Shown here: piece by piece, positions 1-11,271 of the stretch
How the letters are laid out: every line of letters begins with the position of its first letter
How positions within the stretch are numbered: position 1 is the stretch's first letter
Origin: Anadara kagoshimensis
Lineage: Eukaryota; Mollusca; Bivalvia; Arcoida; Arcidae
Direction: 5' to 3'
DNA: 64,000 bases
NCBI GenBank assembly: GCA_021292105.1
Contig: CM037870.1
Span: 50,718,747-50,782,746 of the forward strand
Translations under genes and position numbers: made by a program
The notes under the pieces: model-generated
What the model was told of the DNA's origin: nothing
Seen by the model: the letters and a program-made list of their open reading frames with translations, nothing else
Databases searched by the model: none

Positions 1-129
1 CGTTATACATCGTTTTTCATTTCGGACAACAGCTTTTAACAAACACAATGATTGTATAAATTGTTTTACATATGCAATGTATTTATTTAATCAACCGCAA
101 CATCTATCTTTCTATCTATCTATCTGTCT

Positions 130-430
130 ACCATGTGTGTAGTGAAACGTGAGAATGAAAGAAGCATGAACTATGGGGCGTGAATATATCCACAATAAGT
201 TTTGATACAGAGACATTACATTTATCAACAATATTTAGATGACGACCATCACTCTATAATAAAGATTGACGAGCTAGGCTTGCAATATCCTTGTGTCAAC
301 AATTAATTTAAACTACTTGTTTTAGTGTATAAAATTCCTGTAGTAGAAACAAGCTCTGTCTTGGTGTATTTATTGTGAAACAAATACATCATAACCAAGA
401 GAACCAGACACATTGCTACAAAGAAAACGA
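130..430 (+). repeat. Dispersed repeat family A, partial copy
   Basis: It shares ordered blocks with the copies at 1130-1570, 15905-16330 and 29845-30235: a TGTGTGTAGTG-type block, a GAACTATGGGGCGT block, then a block around GCTTGCAATATCC. The family has no recognised coding part. The class (MITE, SINE relic or other) is unknown. Confidence 0.55.
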
Positions 431-572
431 AAGTCCAAGTATGAAGCTGAATTTGAAAATATCAGATCCGTTACATGTTATAATATTCCCAGGGAATGTT
501 TAACAGAATCAATAGCAGTCGTTTTTGCTGCTTACAATGCATTTTGTCAATTTCCAATTTAAAGAAATGAAA

Positions 573-656
<84 letters not shown>

Positions 657-679
657 AGAGAGAGAGAGAGAGAGAGAGA
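573..679. repeat. Compound palindromic microsatellite (CT)n(TA)n(AG)n
   Basis: A CT run, a TA run and an AG run follow one another. The tract is close to its own reverse complement and could fold into a hairpin. Confidence 0.95.
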
Positions 680-1129
680 AATGGTATTATTATTGATAAA
701 AGACTCTATTGATGTCTCGTTTATATACAGCATGTTGTATTACTTAGTATCCTATGGAAATGGAACATTTTAATTTCAGAGATAATGAAGTATATGTAAA
801 ATGTAATCGTTTATCTTACTTATATCATCTGAGTATATTATATGATCCATTATTCAATTATTATGTTTAATTATTCCCTGTTGACTTTCAAACGTTCAAT
901 ACTATATAAGGACTAATCACAAACCGAGAACAAAGCGAAACTTACCTTAACTCCAGCTTGCTCACAGTGGGATTTTCAGTAATTGCAACATTAAATAGTA
1001 ATGGATTTTTTTAAATCCCTTTACACACCAAAACTGTTAAAATACCTATCGGAATATTTTATGTGATATTAGCATTAATTTTTTATTAGAATGGATTTTT
1101 AACAGCCATATTTGAAATACCTATATAAT

Positions 1130-1570
1130 CAAACACACAAATACCAATCCATGTCGAAATCATAATCCAGAATCAAAGTAAAAAAATACGAATAAAGTAA
1201 ACCAGATGAGCCTCAACTAGGACTGCGAGGTCGGGTTTTTACGAAGGATAAGTATTTCCTGTACTGTTAGCCGCTTGTGTAATCAAATTGAGAACGAAAG
1301 GGACATGGAACTAAACAGCACGTCAAATAACAATTATATTTTTACAAACACGTTATACTTATTAGCAGCATTGTGGTTATGGTTATAAAACGATTGAGCG
1401 CCTCCATAAACGTAAGCTTGCAATATTCCTGTGTTAATGATTTTTTTTCAAACAGCTTGCTATGTTGTATAAAGTGTCCGTATTGGGAACAAGCTCTATC
1501 ATGACGTTTAAATTGTGAAACAGATACGCCATAAGCAGGCAAAACACTTATATTGCTGCATAAAACAGTT
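1130..1570 (+). repeat. Dispersed repeat family A, near full-length copy
   Basis: A near-complete copy of the roughly 430-bp family. It starts with the block around ACCAATCCATGTC, continues through a block normally reading GGGTGCTCCGGAAG (degenerate here) and ends with the block CAATATTCCTGTG. The same block order recurs in both orientations across the window. Confidence 0.6.
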
Positions 1571-3711
1571 GAGAATAGAAAAATTAAAGCCAACACATTT
1601 GCCATACAGCATCAAATCTAGACTTCCGTGTATGTTATGAAATGTGTACATATACCGTTGTATGTGTGTATATTTGATTTATATTAAAACATGCTTATCT
1701 GTGTGTTGATTGTGGAACTTTTCCAGATTTTTAACTTTAACTTTTAAATGTAATTTTAATGAATACTTTTTGAAAACATAAAGTCTAAAACGCAAGTTTG
1801 AAAATCGTCCACCTTAGCATCTAGTGGAAAAAGTTGCATACAGTGAGTGCCATAACCATAATTATTCCATTCTTACTCAATTTAAGACAACGAAGTCTTT
1901 TATTGTAGTTGTGTGTAATTCCTTTCTGTATATTGCTTTGTTAATTTTGTTAAGTTCCGGTTCTACATTGTGGCATCGCTGGTGTACTTCTTAATACAAC
2001 TTCGAACTTGTTTGTGAACGTGTTATTGCACGTTGTAGGTTTTGCTAACGTTTCCCACTAAGTGAGCGTTGCGACCCTTTCCATTTGAAACTACTGTAGA
2101 AAACAAAACAAAAAAAACCAGATGTTTTAGTTTAACCCACAAAACATTGACATGACTGATTTCATTGGAATCACAAAATCTGTCCTACTAGAAAGTAATA
2201 GAATGAAAAATGAAAACAACAATATGCTTAAAAGCTTACATCAACTCTAAACTTTGAAAAAATACTTACAACTTAAAACTTTGATCTGCAGAGAACAAAT
2301 CTTCATACTTTGAAGTAAATAAATGCAAAAATTCGAGATTCGGAACATGTTTACTTCTACACACTGACAGATCAATGTCTTACTAAATGGCAAAACTGCA
2401 AGGTCAAATTAGAACTTCACATGTAAAGTAAGAACCTAATAAACCATGATAATTTAAGAATAATGTTTGAGTCAGACTGGCAATGCTTTGTGTGAACGTG
2501 TTCATGTTCATAACTGCAAATAAAAGACCCGCGAACAAGACAAATACTTTTACGTAATCATTCCGAAACATATGGGAACAAATCTTTTTAAGTGATCTAT
2601 TTTATAAATGCTTGTATGAAAATGTTCCCTTCGAATTATTAAAAAAGACATTTTATTAAAATGTTCAAGTCAAAACTAAATGGATGTTGAATTACTTCTC
2701 CTTTTACACAAAACTCAATTATCTCCCAAATTTTAACAGTGACGTCATAATAACGTTTCCAAGTAAACAATATTCATCTGAAGATTGCAAGATGCAATGC
2801 ATAAAAGCACTAGTGAATACAAACTTATAATTTGTTTCTACCTTAAAAGATTTTTATTTCTTAAGATATTTATACATAACTTCTAGAATGTGAAGAGCGG
2901 CGTGCGCCAAATTGCAACCTATAATTCTTTATAATGAAAAATTAAGATACATTGTAAACAAAGAAAGCATGCATTGAACGCATTAACCTGAAAGATTTAA
3001 CAGAAATAATTCATTCGGTTTATCTTTATTGACTTGTACGTCTGGTATTAATTTTGTTTTAAACCCTTGATATATGTCTAATCTTAAATGATTCCCGCTT
3101 TAAAAATGAATTCTGATAACTTTAATTTTAAAGAAAGAAAATAACACTTATTAGAAATGAAAATGATCAACCGCAAGATGTATTTCAAGAGTTCTCACAA
3201 ATGCCATATATGTTGTTTATGATTATTAATCAATATACACGTATTGTATTTCGATTGTTATTTCTGATCTTTATCTGATACAAAAATAGAGAAACTCTAA
3301 AGTCTACTGAGAATGTTAGAAAAATAAAAAAGCCAGTGTTAGTTGGGGAAAAATCAATTGAGATTAAGAATAAGGTCTCACATCTTTAATATTAAAAAAT
3401 GTTTAGAGAGATGAATTTAAAAAATAGAATTTTGAGAAAAATGCAAACAACATTATGTCCAATAGAAACACATCGAAAATTAAGCCTCAATTAGGAAACA
3501 TAATCCAAGGACATTTAATTATTATCACAAGCTTAAATATGAAAAAATAATTGTTGAAAAGTTATCTTTTGAACACGTTCGTTCAAAAAATGAAACTTTT
3601 TTTTAACTGCGCCATGTGCTGTTATTTATATTTTTTATTATAAAAATCCTTGTTTGTATGTAATTGCGAGTAAATAAAGACGCATAAAAACCTGATTATC
3701 CATAATTACAT

Positions 3712-3721
3712 TTTATTTATT
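3712..3721 (-). promoter_or_regulatory. Poly(A) signals of CTLD cassette 1
   Basis: Two overlapping AATAAA hexamers on the minus strand lie about 30 bases beyond the stop codon of the 3749-3990 exon. This position fits a functional 3' end for a terminal exon. Confidence 0.55.
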
Positions 3722-3748
3722 CAATTAATACTTCCAACATCCCAGTTG

Positions 3749-3990
3749 TCAATGATGCGATATCTGACATAATGGCGCATAATTTGAAGAACATGGCTCT
3801 GCCAATAAACCTTCCTGAGTGCGGAGATGATTACTGGTGCTTGACAACACTAGACTGTGATAACTCGCCATTAAACAATTTCCATTTTGATGTGACTGGG
3901 TGGATAAAAATAAGTCATCATCAACTCTGTGTCCGTTACTATCCCAGTACCATCCACCTGCATAATGTGACCCTACAAATACTGCTAACT
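3749..3990 (-). CDS. CTLD cassette 1, last exon (C-terminal half of a C-type lectin domain)
   Basis: This exon encodes 79 residues plus a stop, starting after a GATTATTACAG acceptor in phase 1. It reads LAVFVGSHYAGGW, then a WYWDSNG motif (the CTLD WxWxxG signature), GNCLM, and ends PCSSNYAPLCQISHH. The Cys residues are those that close the domain. Canonical EPN and WND calcium motifs are absent. It matches the last exon at 11272-11519 nearly residue for residue, differing mainly in the long-loop region. Splice phase and poly(A) signal fit use as an alternative terminal exon of the modular gene whose main copy starts at 31830. A separate gene is less likely, because no first CTLD exon is found nearby. 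Confidence 0.75.
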
Positions 3991-4056
3991 CTGTAATAAT
4001 CAAAGTAATAAAGTTTGTAACTTCGGTTAACAAACAATAAATTGGTATCAAACATA

Positions 4057-5345
4057 CGAGGGGAGGTCAAAAAGTTCATAGAACGAGGTATATATTGCCG
4101 TAATAAACCATACATTTTATTATTATTTTTCAATACAGTCCCCATTTACCCCAATGCACATAGCACACTTTTCTTTCAGACTGTCTATACCTTTGAAATA
4201 GAAGTCTTCTGATTGGTCCTGAAACCATGCCTCTGTGGCAGCCTCAAGTCCATCATCATCAGGAAATCGGATTCCCCGTAAATGGAATTTCAAATTTCTA
4301 AATAAGAAATAATAACTGGGTGCTAAACCGGGACTGTAGGATGGGTGATTAAGTTGTTTGAACTTGCATTCACGAATCGCTGCTTGTGCAATCCTTGACT
4401 TATGCACAGGAGCATTGTGAAGAAGCAATACCCCTCGGCTCAACTTTCCCCTCCTTTTGAATTTAATAGCAGCTTTCAGCTGCTTGATTAGATCAGCATA
4501 GTAAGTCCCAGTGATAGAGATTCCAGCAGGTTTATAATTGATTAACAGAACACCCTTAGAATCCTAAAATACAGTGGCCATGACTTTGCCAGCTGATGGT
4601 TGGGTTTTGAATTTCTTTGGTGGGGGTGAACCAGGGTGCTTCTATGACATGGACTCTTTTTTCGTTTCTGGGTCCCAATGATGAATCCATGTTTCATCAC
4701 TAGTTACTAAACGTGAATTGAAGCTCCACGGTTATCATTATAAATGCCAAGAAGCTCCAGACTTGACTGGAGTCTTTGGAAACGATCCTGCACATTACTG
4801 TTTCTTGGGACTCATCTTGTGGATACTTTTGACATTCCTAGATGCTCGTAGATAACCGTGTATACACTTCCATATAAAATGTCACACTCCCTAGCTATGT
4901 CATCAATCCTAATTCGACAATCATTCATGATGAGGGTCTCCACAGACGTGACAATTTCCTTTGTGATGGCATCAGCTGGCCGACCTGGCCATGGGTCTCC
5001 TTCAGTGAGGTGCGCCCACGTTTAAATTCAGCTAACAATTTTGCCACTGTGGAATAGGCAAGACCACTGTCACCGTACACCTCGGCCATTCGCATGTGAA
5101 TTTCTTTGGAATTTGATCCCTCTACTGTGAGGAACTTTATAACAGCTCTAAACTCAACATTTTGATTTTCCATCATTGCTTGATGGTCACCAACTTTGAA
5201 TGCTTTTGAAAAATACTCAATATATTGTGACAAATAAACTTGATATATTTAACATGGCGGAATTTTGTGTTGTCTAAATAAGTAAAGAAACGGTGTGTTA
5301 CCTTAGCTGAATACACTGTTCTATGAACTTTCTGACTTTCCCTCG
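4057..5345 (-). mobile_element. mariner element, 1.29 kb, complete ends
   Basis: The terminal inverted repeats begin CGAGGGGAGGTCAAAAAGTT at the left and CGAGGGAAAGTCAGAAAGTT at the right (reverse strand). They are flanked by TA at 4055-4056 and 5346-5347. Length and TA target duplication are those of mariner. It sits in the intron between the last and penultimate exons of CTLD cassette 1. Confidence 0.93.
4123..5233 (-). pseudogene. mariner transposase, inactive
   Basis: The N-terminal piece at 4925-5233 shows the HTH of mariner transposases (ENQNVEFRAVIKFLTVEG, then YSTVAKLLAEFKRGR). The middle keeps the SDETW block around the first catalytic Asp. The C-terminal piece at 4123-4443 reads LLLHNAPVHKSR, where the family has HDNAPVHK, so the catalytic Asp is missing. 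The usual PSDY is PSYY, which removes the third Asp. The frame is also broken between pieces. The enzyme is dead, although the ends look intact. Confidence 0.9.
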
Positions 5346-5534
5346 TATAAAAAACTTACTTGTCTAAATACTTTACAAAATTACTTAGACAAATTGTAAA
5401 ATTGTTTATTTTTTAACTTGAAATATGGTCGTACACTCGAAAATAAAACATGTGTTTATAAATATTTAAAATAACATTTAAGTGTGTGTGTGTGTGTGTG
5501 TGTGTCATTACCGCATTAGAACTATTTCATTTAC

Positions 5535-5658
5535 CTTCTGCATGTGCAAACACGATAGAATGTGAAGATGTGGATTCGGCTAGGTGCTTCAGTGCATCAT
5601 CAAGCTCATGATGCGTGTTGAATTCGGCCAACTTGGAACACAATGACTGACAATAAGC
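5535..5658 (-). CDS. CTLD cassette 1, penultimate exon
   Basis: An open exon of 41 codons plus one base. It has an acceptor ending AAAATAG and a donor GTAAATG. The peptide begins AYCQSLCSKLAEF and continues ELDDALKHL, the helix-2 region of a CTLD. It starts in phase 0 and ends in phase 1, exactly as the exon at 12497-12608 does, so it can replace that exon in frame. It joins the last exon at 3990 to give GELAVFVG at the junction. Confidence 0.75.
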
Positions 5659-5800
5659 CTATTTTCAAAAGAATAAAAACACATTTATTTTTACTAACAC
5701 TTCTATATGTTTCATTAGTAACCGATTTAATTAACCTCTACAATTCAGCTGAAGGTGGCAATTTTTCTGTTATCCCTTTCCTTTGAGAACCGTCTTAAAA

Positions 5801-5810
5801 TATATATATA

Positions 5811-5879
<69 letters not shown>

Positions 5880-5885
5880 AGAGAG
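5801..5885. repeat. (TA)n(AG)n microsatellite
   Basis: A TA run passes into a long AG run with one interruption. A separate GT run lies at 5482-5505. Confidence 0.95.
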
Positions 5886-6211
5886 GTTAGATATGTTTTA
5901 AAAAATCCATATTAAACCATTTTTTCTAACAAAATTAGCAAAAGAACGGAAATTGGCCAATTCCGTTTTACAATAAAATTTATAGAAATAGTATTCTGGT
6001 ACAGATACAGCTGTATATAAATTCGTAGCACTTTCCTAGACAAAAAAGAAAATTGTTTCTACTGTCTTTTAATTATTTTTTCCACAGTAGTTAAGATGAT
6101 TTGAGGAGGTTAAATAACATCTATGATAACTAGAACAGTTAAAAATATGTACTGTAGGAACCTCTCTGTTTGTGACAATTAAATACTCTTTATATAGAAA
6201 ATCAAATAAAA

Positions 6212-6558
6212 TTGAATAAAGATTGATATTTTTCACTTACTGGTACCTAGTCGTTACAGGAAATCTGTATGCGCATCTGCGATTGTCATAACGTATGTCT
6301 GAAGAAGGGAAAATGTCGGCGTTATGGGGATTTCACATGGCAAAAATGGCAAGCTTACACCGGAAGTGATGTCCTTGGTGACGTTTACGTCATATGCGCA
6401 ACAGAATCTACCATTCACCTGTTTCTTTTTAACATGTTAAATCCCCATAGCGTCAATGTTTTACCCTGTGCAGATATATATTGGGCTAATCACGGATCCG
6501 CCTACAGATTGCCTGTTACGACTAGGTACAAGTAAGTGAAAAATATCAATCTTTATTA
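6212..6558. mobile_element. MITE with about 60-bp terminal inverted repeats
   Basis: The left end AATAAAGATTGATATTTTTC, followed by a TACCTAGTCGTTACAGG block, is repeated inverted at the right end. There is no transposase. The 88-codon plus-strand frame inside is antisense and repeat-derived, with no family match. Confidence 0.8.
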
Positions 6559-7295
6559 AAATCCATTTTATTGGATAGTACTTTATTTGAACAAACGACG
6601 ACGACCACGATGATGATGTTCATGATCATAATGATTATGATGATAATGACGCTGATCATGATGGTGGTGGTGGTAGTGGTGGTTGTGGAATGAGAAATGT
6701 TACTATGTAGTATTGGTGCTGATTTGCACATTGTACGTGTAACTGTGTACAAAAAGTAATTTAATTTTATATGTAGTTTAAAAATACAGACTCGGCCCAC
6801 GTATAAGATGATGTTACACACTTTTAAGCGACAGTTTAAGGACTCAAATCTCTTTATACCGTGATTAGACGAAAACAAGTCACATTTTCAATTACCAGTA
6901 CACAATACATATACTATCATTTTTACTAAACCATTGTGATTTAGACATGCATTTGTATGCTTGTCTTTGATTATTTTCCAATTGTTACATGTTTCTTGAT
7001 ATGTCCAACAATACACTCATTCAATTTTGTTTTCATACTGGCATTTTTTAAATTTTCCAGTCGGAATTGCAGTTATATAAGAAATGTTAATATTATAATA
7101 TATCAAAAGGTTCTTCAATATAACGTAATGTTTTTCTTGTGTCTTGGCACCTTGAAAACTTTAATCCCATAGTTGTCCGAGCGTATTTTATTTATTTTTG
7201 TATACGATATAAATCAATTTGTAAAAATTATATTTTATTTGTGTAATTTCAAGTAAAAAAGACCACTAGAAAACTTGGTTAACTATAATCATATC

Positions 7296-7301
7296 TTTAT
7301 T
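7296..7301 (-). promoter_or_regulatory. Poly(A) signal of CTLD cassette 2
   Basis: An AATAAA on the minus strand lies about 40 bases beyond the stop of the 7342-7586 exon. Confidence 0.5.
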
Positions 7302-7341
7302 TCATAAATGAATAACCCTCCTTTGTTTATCATTCCAGTGT

Positions 7342-7586
7342 TCAGTGATTCGATCGCATCTGACACAGTGGTGCATAATTTGAAGAACAAGGTTCTGCCA
7401 GTAAACCTTCCTGTGTACGGTAATGCGCGTGGGTGCTAGACGAAACTAGACTGTGATAATTCGCCATTAGACAATTTCCATGTGTATGTGACTGGGTGGA
7501 TAAAAATAAACTATCATCAACTCTGTCTCCATTACTATCCCAGTGCCATCCACCTGCATAATGTGATCCCACAAATACGGCTAGAT
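7342..7586 (-). CDS. CTLD cassette 2, last exon
   Basis: An open exon of 80 residues plus a stop, with a GATTGTTACAG acceptor in phase 1. It reads DLAVFVGSHYAGGW, WHWDSNGDR, HGNCLM and ends PCSSNYAPLCQMRSNH. It is a close paralogue of 3749-3990 and 11272-11519. Its own penultimate exon at 8007-8132 is broken, so it could be used only if spliced directly from an intact penultimate exon such as 12497-12608, which has the right phase. The open frame argues for recent or continuing constraint. Confidence 0.65.
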
Positions 7587-7796
7587 CTGTAACAATCAAA
7601 ATGATTAAACTACGATACAATTGGCATCAAAAATAAATGAAAAGGTACTTTTCTAAATAATTTCCGAAAATACTACAGACATATCCTTAACATCAACAGG
7701 TTTTGATATTTAATGTTTAGTCTTCAACTTGAAATATGACATTGCTAAAACAGCTCATGAACTCGAAAATAAAACTTGGTTTTTATAAATATATTA

Positions 7797-7800
<4 letters not shown>

Positions 7801-7849
<49 letters not shown>

Positions 7850-7931
7850 CCGCTGGCGTGTGTGTGTGTTTTAACATAATATTGTGTATGAATATACTAG
7901 TATAATAATATACGTGTCAAACACAATACTC

Positions 7932-7977
<46 letters not shown>
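7801..7977. repeat. GT-rich microsatellite pair
   Basis: Two long GT runs (7801-7848 and 7936-7977) with a short GT run between them. They lie in the intron of cassette 2 at the place matching the GT run at 5482-5505 in cassette 1. Confidence 0.95.
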
Positions 7978-7978
<1 letters not shown>

Positions 7979-8006
7979 TTTCAATCATTTTTGTTTTTTA
8001 AAGTAC

Positions 8007-8132
8007 CTTCTACAGTAAACTGTCCAAACCCAGTAGAATGTGTGGATTTAGCAGCTAGTGCCTCAGTATGTCATCAAGCTCCTGGTGCGATTTGAATTCA
8101 GCCAACTTGGAACATAATGACTGACAGTAAGC
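8007..8132 (-). pseudogene. CTLD cassette 2, broken penultimate exon
   Basis: The splice sites look intact (acceptor ending AAATAG, donor GTACTTT). The start reads AYCQSLCSKLAEFKSHQELD like cassette 1. The frame then shifts by two inserted bases relative to the intact copy, around the LKHLA region, and meets a stop. Included in a transcript, it would truncate the lectin domain. Confidence 0.75.
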
Positions 8133-9344
8133 CTATTTCATAAGAATAAAAACCCATATATTTTACTAATGACCTAGTGTTTTCATAGCAACCGAGTAAA
8201 CTAAAATCTACAATACAACCAAAGATAACAATGTTTGGTTGCCTTATTAACTGAATATAATGCTATTACAAAAACACTGATGGCTTGCACATTAATACCA
8301 ACACTATCAAATAAATGTAAAAAGATTAGATATTTTTTGTTACAGGAAAGTATTATTATTTTTATTACTACAGTCGTTTACTTTTGAATGTCATTAATGT
8401 ACTGATTATTTCATAGTGACGACTAGATGAACATCTTGTACTGTTCATGCACTTTTCTTTTGATCCATTAGATAATTTATGACGCTCTTCTTTAATTACT
8501 ATTAAAATAATAACAAATAATTCATTGATAAAAATGTACAGATGATATGCAAGGTTTAGATCAATTTATTTTTAAACTTTAACGAGCGAAACTGAAATGA
8601 AATTTTCATTTCAAAATACAAATAATATTCAAGTACATTATATCCGCATTATACTTCAAGACAAAAGTAAATAAACTGATTTCTAAGGTTTTGTTATTTA
8701 ATGTTTTTCTTCAGAAGTTTAGATTGAAAAAAGGGGTTCATTTAGTTGTGTAACTACCAAGCCGGTTTGAAATATACACTGTAATAAAACTAAAACAAAT
8801 TGAGACGCAAAAACAAACAACGACAATGATGACGATGAAAATGATGATGAAAACATTGATGAAGATCGTTATAACGTGGTTGTCTGGGTTGCAGTAAAGG
8901 TGCTGTTGCTGATTTTTACATTGTGCTTGTTTTACTGTACAAAAAGTATTTTCTTCTTATGTTTACTATAAGAATACAGATGCAGCCCGAGCATTTTAAG
9001 AAGTTTTGAAGGACTCCTACCACCGTGCCAAGACGACATAACAGTGATATTTTAAATTACTAGCAATCAAGTGACAACATTATCATTGTTATAAAATCAA
9101 AATCCTGGGTAGGGTAATTCAAAGTTATATTAACGGTTACGAATAGTTGGCGGCTATGTACTATATCAGATTTGTGTATTCATTACTGTTAAGTAAATTC
9201 TCAGTTATTCTCCCTAAATTGCATGATTTGTGAAAAACAAATGTTTGTAACAACGGAAAACTTGTAGATAACTTTTTGTTTTTATAAATTCCAAACAGAA
9301 AACTGTAAATAAACAGGACATTATATAGTTTGTTTAAATTACAT

Positions 9345-9540
9345 ATTATACCAGTTTTAATTTTACAGCACTAGCACTAGACGGCCGTTTCGGAATACAA
9401 TTTTTCATCAGGAGTGCTTGGATTAAAATTATGAAACCAAAATTATTTTATATTATGTTGAAAAGCTACCTAAAGGTCCAAAATATATTTTACCAAATTA
9501 AGCTAAGGAAATACTTTGCATGAGGGAGTATGCCTTTCAA
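9345..9540 (-). repeat. Hammerhead-carrying dispersed repeat, copy a
   Basis: About 200 bp. Read on the minus strand, it begins with a TTTCCTTAGCTTAATTTGG block, continues to a hammerhead motif and ends with TGTAAAATTAAAACTGG plus TATAATATG. The same order recurs at 10720-10890, 16935-17110, 19965-20150 and 43255-43455. Solo copies of this size fit retrozyme-like or Penelope-associated repeats. Confidence 0.7.
9373..9420 (-). ncRNA. Type I hammerhead ribozyme motif with short stem III
   Basis: On the minus strand, stem I strand AAGCACTC is followed by CTGATGA, stem II, GAAA, the self-complementary CGGCCG, then GTC and TAGTGCT. Six base pairs of stem I (AGCACT with AGTGCT) form. The invariant core boxes and the GTC cleavage triplet are all present. 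Stem II is weakened in this copy (AAAAT against ATTCC); other copies read GGAAT against ATTCC. Type I hammerheads with a minimal stem III are known from Penelope-like elements and animal retrozymes, where they act best as dimers. Confidence 0.75.
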
Positions 9541-9814
9541 TTTCATCTTTTAATCTGTTTTAATGTTCTTGAAGTATATTTTGAATTATGTACTACAAAT
9601 TAGATGGACTCAGCGAGTTAATTTTAATTAAAGAAATACGATATCTGTTTTTTCTCTTGTAATAGAAGCATGTTATATTTTAAAAATGTAGATACATGTA
9701 TACCAATAAAATGATAATGTATACAGTTTTAATTAACAACTCGGTAGTTTTAATTACAATTTTTCTTTATTTTGTTCTTACATAATTGTTATAATTAATA
9801 AGAAATGCAAAGAG

Positions 9815-9960
9815 CAACCAAACCATAACATAACAATCCATGTCCAATTTATAATCCCAAAGCAAAGCAAAAACTTTGAAACTGAAAAAGTTTAGCACGT
9901 GACCTTCCACCAGGTAAGTGATGCCAAGTGCTCCGGGATTAACATTTTAAAGCTGAATAA
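9815..9960 (+). repeat. Dispersed repeat family A, partial
   Basis: Contains ACAATCCATGTCC, AATCCCAAAGCAAAG and AAGTGCTCCGGG blocks in family order. Confidence 0.5.
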
Positions 9961-10399
9961 CCCTGTAAATGTTATATTTATAAAATGTAGGGAGTTATTT
10001 GGAAGGTCACTTCTAGATTCAAATATCTGAAATAATATTTCAATTTTTGTATTTTGCTGGATTTAAAAAAGGGAAAACTTAATTAAGAAACATTTTTGAA
10101 ACTAATGCTACGCCCTGAAATATTAAAATATCGTTCTCACCCACTAAATATACCCTTTTTCTACTGTACTTAAAATTTTAATATCATATTTAAAGGGAAC
10201 TGATTGTTTTTATATGTAAAACAACAGCATATGTGCATCTATACATGTATATAAATTGTCGCCTGAAGAAGTGCTTCGGTTACTCGAATATTGTAGATTA
10301 AATCCATTGTTTTATTTTGGTGTTGTATCTAATTTGAAAATTTCCATCATTTATTTAAGCATTGTCTTTAATTTTGTTCGGTCTATTGAGAAACAACTT

Positions 10400-10497
10400 G
10401 AATGAAGACCGAGCACTTTGCAAAAATCCCGCGTATGCCTACTGAAATAGCTTAGGTGCCTCAATACATCATCAAGCGGACAATCCTGACAATATGA
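10400..10497 (-). pseudogene. Relic of a CTLD penultimate exon
   Basis: After an acceptor ending GAAATAG, the minus strand reads TCATATTGTCAG, then CTTGATGATGTATTGAGGCA and a decayed remainder. About 36 bases that encode LCSKLAEF and its neighbours in intact copies are missing. No matching donor or last exon is found beside it. It marks a further decayed duplication unit. Confidence 0.6.
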
Positions 10498-10719
10498 CTA
10501 TTTCAAAAGAAATAAATTATCGTTCATACCATTACGAAACTACGCGTATGTGTTTAATAAAATCGCAAATGATGACACACATGTATAGTATATGATATAT
10601 GGTGATGATGGCAATACCAGCATTTAACAATTCTGTTTCTAATATTCGTGAATGTAACTGAAAATGTATTTATTTATGCTATTGGAACCCTACTGCTTCC
10701 AATGATGGCTTAATTAATA

Positions 10720-10890
10720 CATATTATACCAGTGTTAATTTTACAGTACTAGGCGGCCGTTTCAGAATACAATTCCTCATCAGTAGTGCTTGGACCAAAA
10801 GTTTCAAGGAGTTGAATAAATATCCAAAAGACAAAATATATATTCAATAAAGTTAGCTAAGGAAATACGTTGCATGAGGGAGTATAACTT
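10720..10890 (-). repeat. Hammerhead-carrying dispersed repeat, copy b
   Basis: Core CTGATGA, stem II GGAAT-TGT-ATTCT, GAAA and CGGCCG are present on the minus strand. Stem I pairs well (AGCACTA against TAGTACT). The cleavage triplet is GCC instead of GTC, so this copy is probably inactive. Confidence 0.7.
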
Positions 10891-11223
10891 ATTTCTAATG
10901 ATTTTAATATTCAAGAGGACGTGCTAGAATGATTCCGTAATAGGTCTTTATAAGAACCGCCAAGAACACGATACAATTAAATACACTACAGAAAGAAGAC
11001 AATGATGATGAGTCATGTTGTGACCGTGCTTAAGATACTTGATTAAATGAACTCTAGTAATTAATGAAATGGAAAGATAGTAATCATCACATTTTGTACC
11101 AGACAATGATATTCGTGAAGCGTTGTCGTAACCATATATTCAAATACATACATTTTTCATCAACGTAATAAAATCAATACAAAGAAATGATACAAGACGC
11201 AGACTTAAAACGAAATCTTGTTT

Positions 11224-11237
11224 TTTATTTTTTTATT
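11224..11237 (-). promoter_or_regulatory. Poly(A) signals of the main lectin gene
   Basis: Two AATAAA hexamers on the minus strand (11232-11237 and 11224-11229) lie 35-48 bases beyond the stop codon at 11272, implying a short 3' UTR. Confidence 0.55.
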
Positions 11238-11271
11238 TCTGCTAGTAAAACTTTTCATCTAATTATGTTTT

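Larger units (their letters stand above)
1..3711. other. Gene-free stretch downstream of the lectin gene
   Basis: AT-rich sequence without an exon I can support. It holds two copies of dispersed repeat family A (130-430 and 1130-1570) and a CT/TA/AG microsatellite. The open frame read on the minus strand at 1342-1605 lies inside a family A copy. From about 1620 to 3700 I see nothing recognisable on either strand. Confidence 0.6.

Noticed and set aside
525-773. Open frames on both strands over the CT/TA/AG tract
   Set aside because: Created by the microsatellite: Ser-Leu, Tyr-Ile and Arg-Glu repeats.
1342-1605. Minus-strand frame with a secretory-looking start (MANVLALIFLFSTVLC)
   Set aside because: It lies entirely inside a copy of dispersed repeat family A. 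Other copies at 240-430 and 16090-16330 do not keep the frame.
10255-10320. CCTGAAGAAGTGCTTCGG hairpin resembling a ribozyme core
   Set aside because: It lacks CTGATGA and a GAAA box in the right places. It could be another dispersed repeat, but I cannot support a ribozyme.
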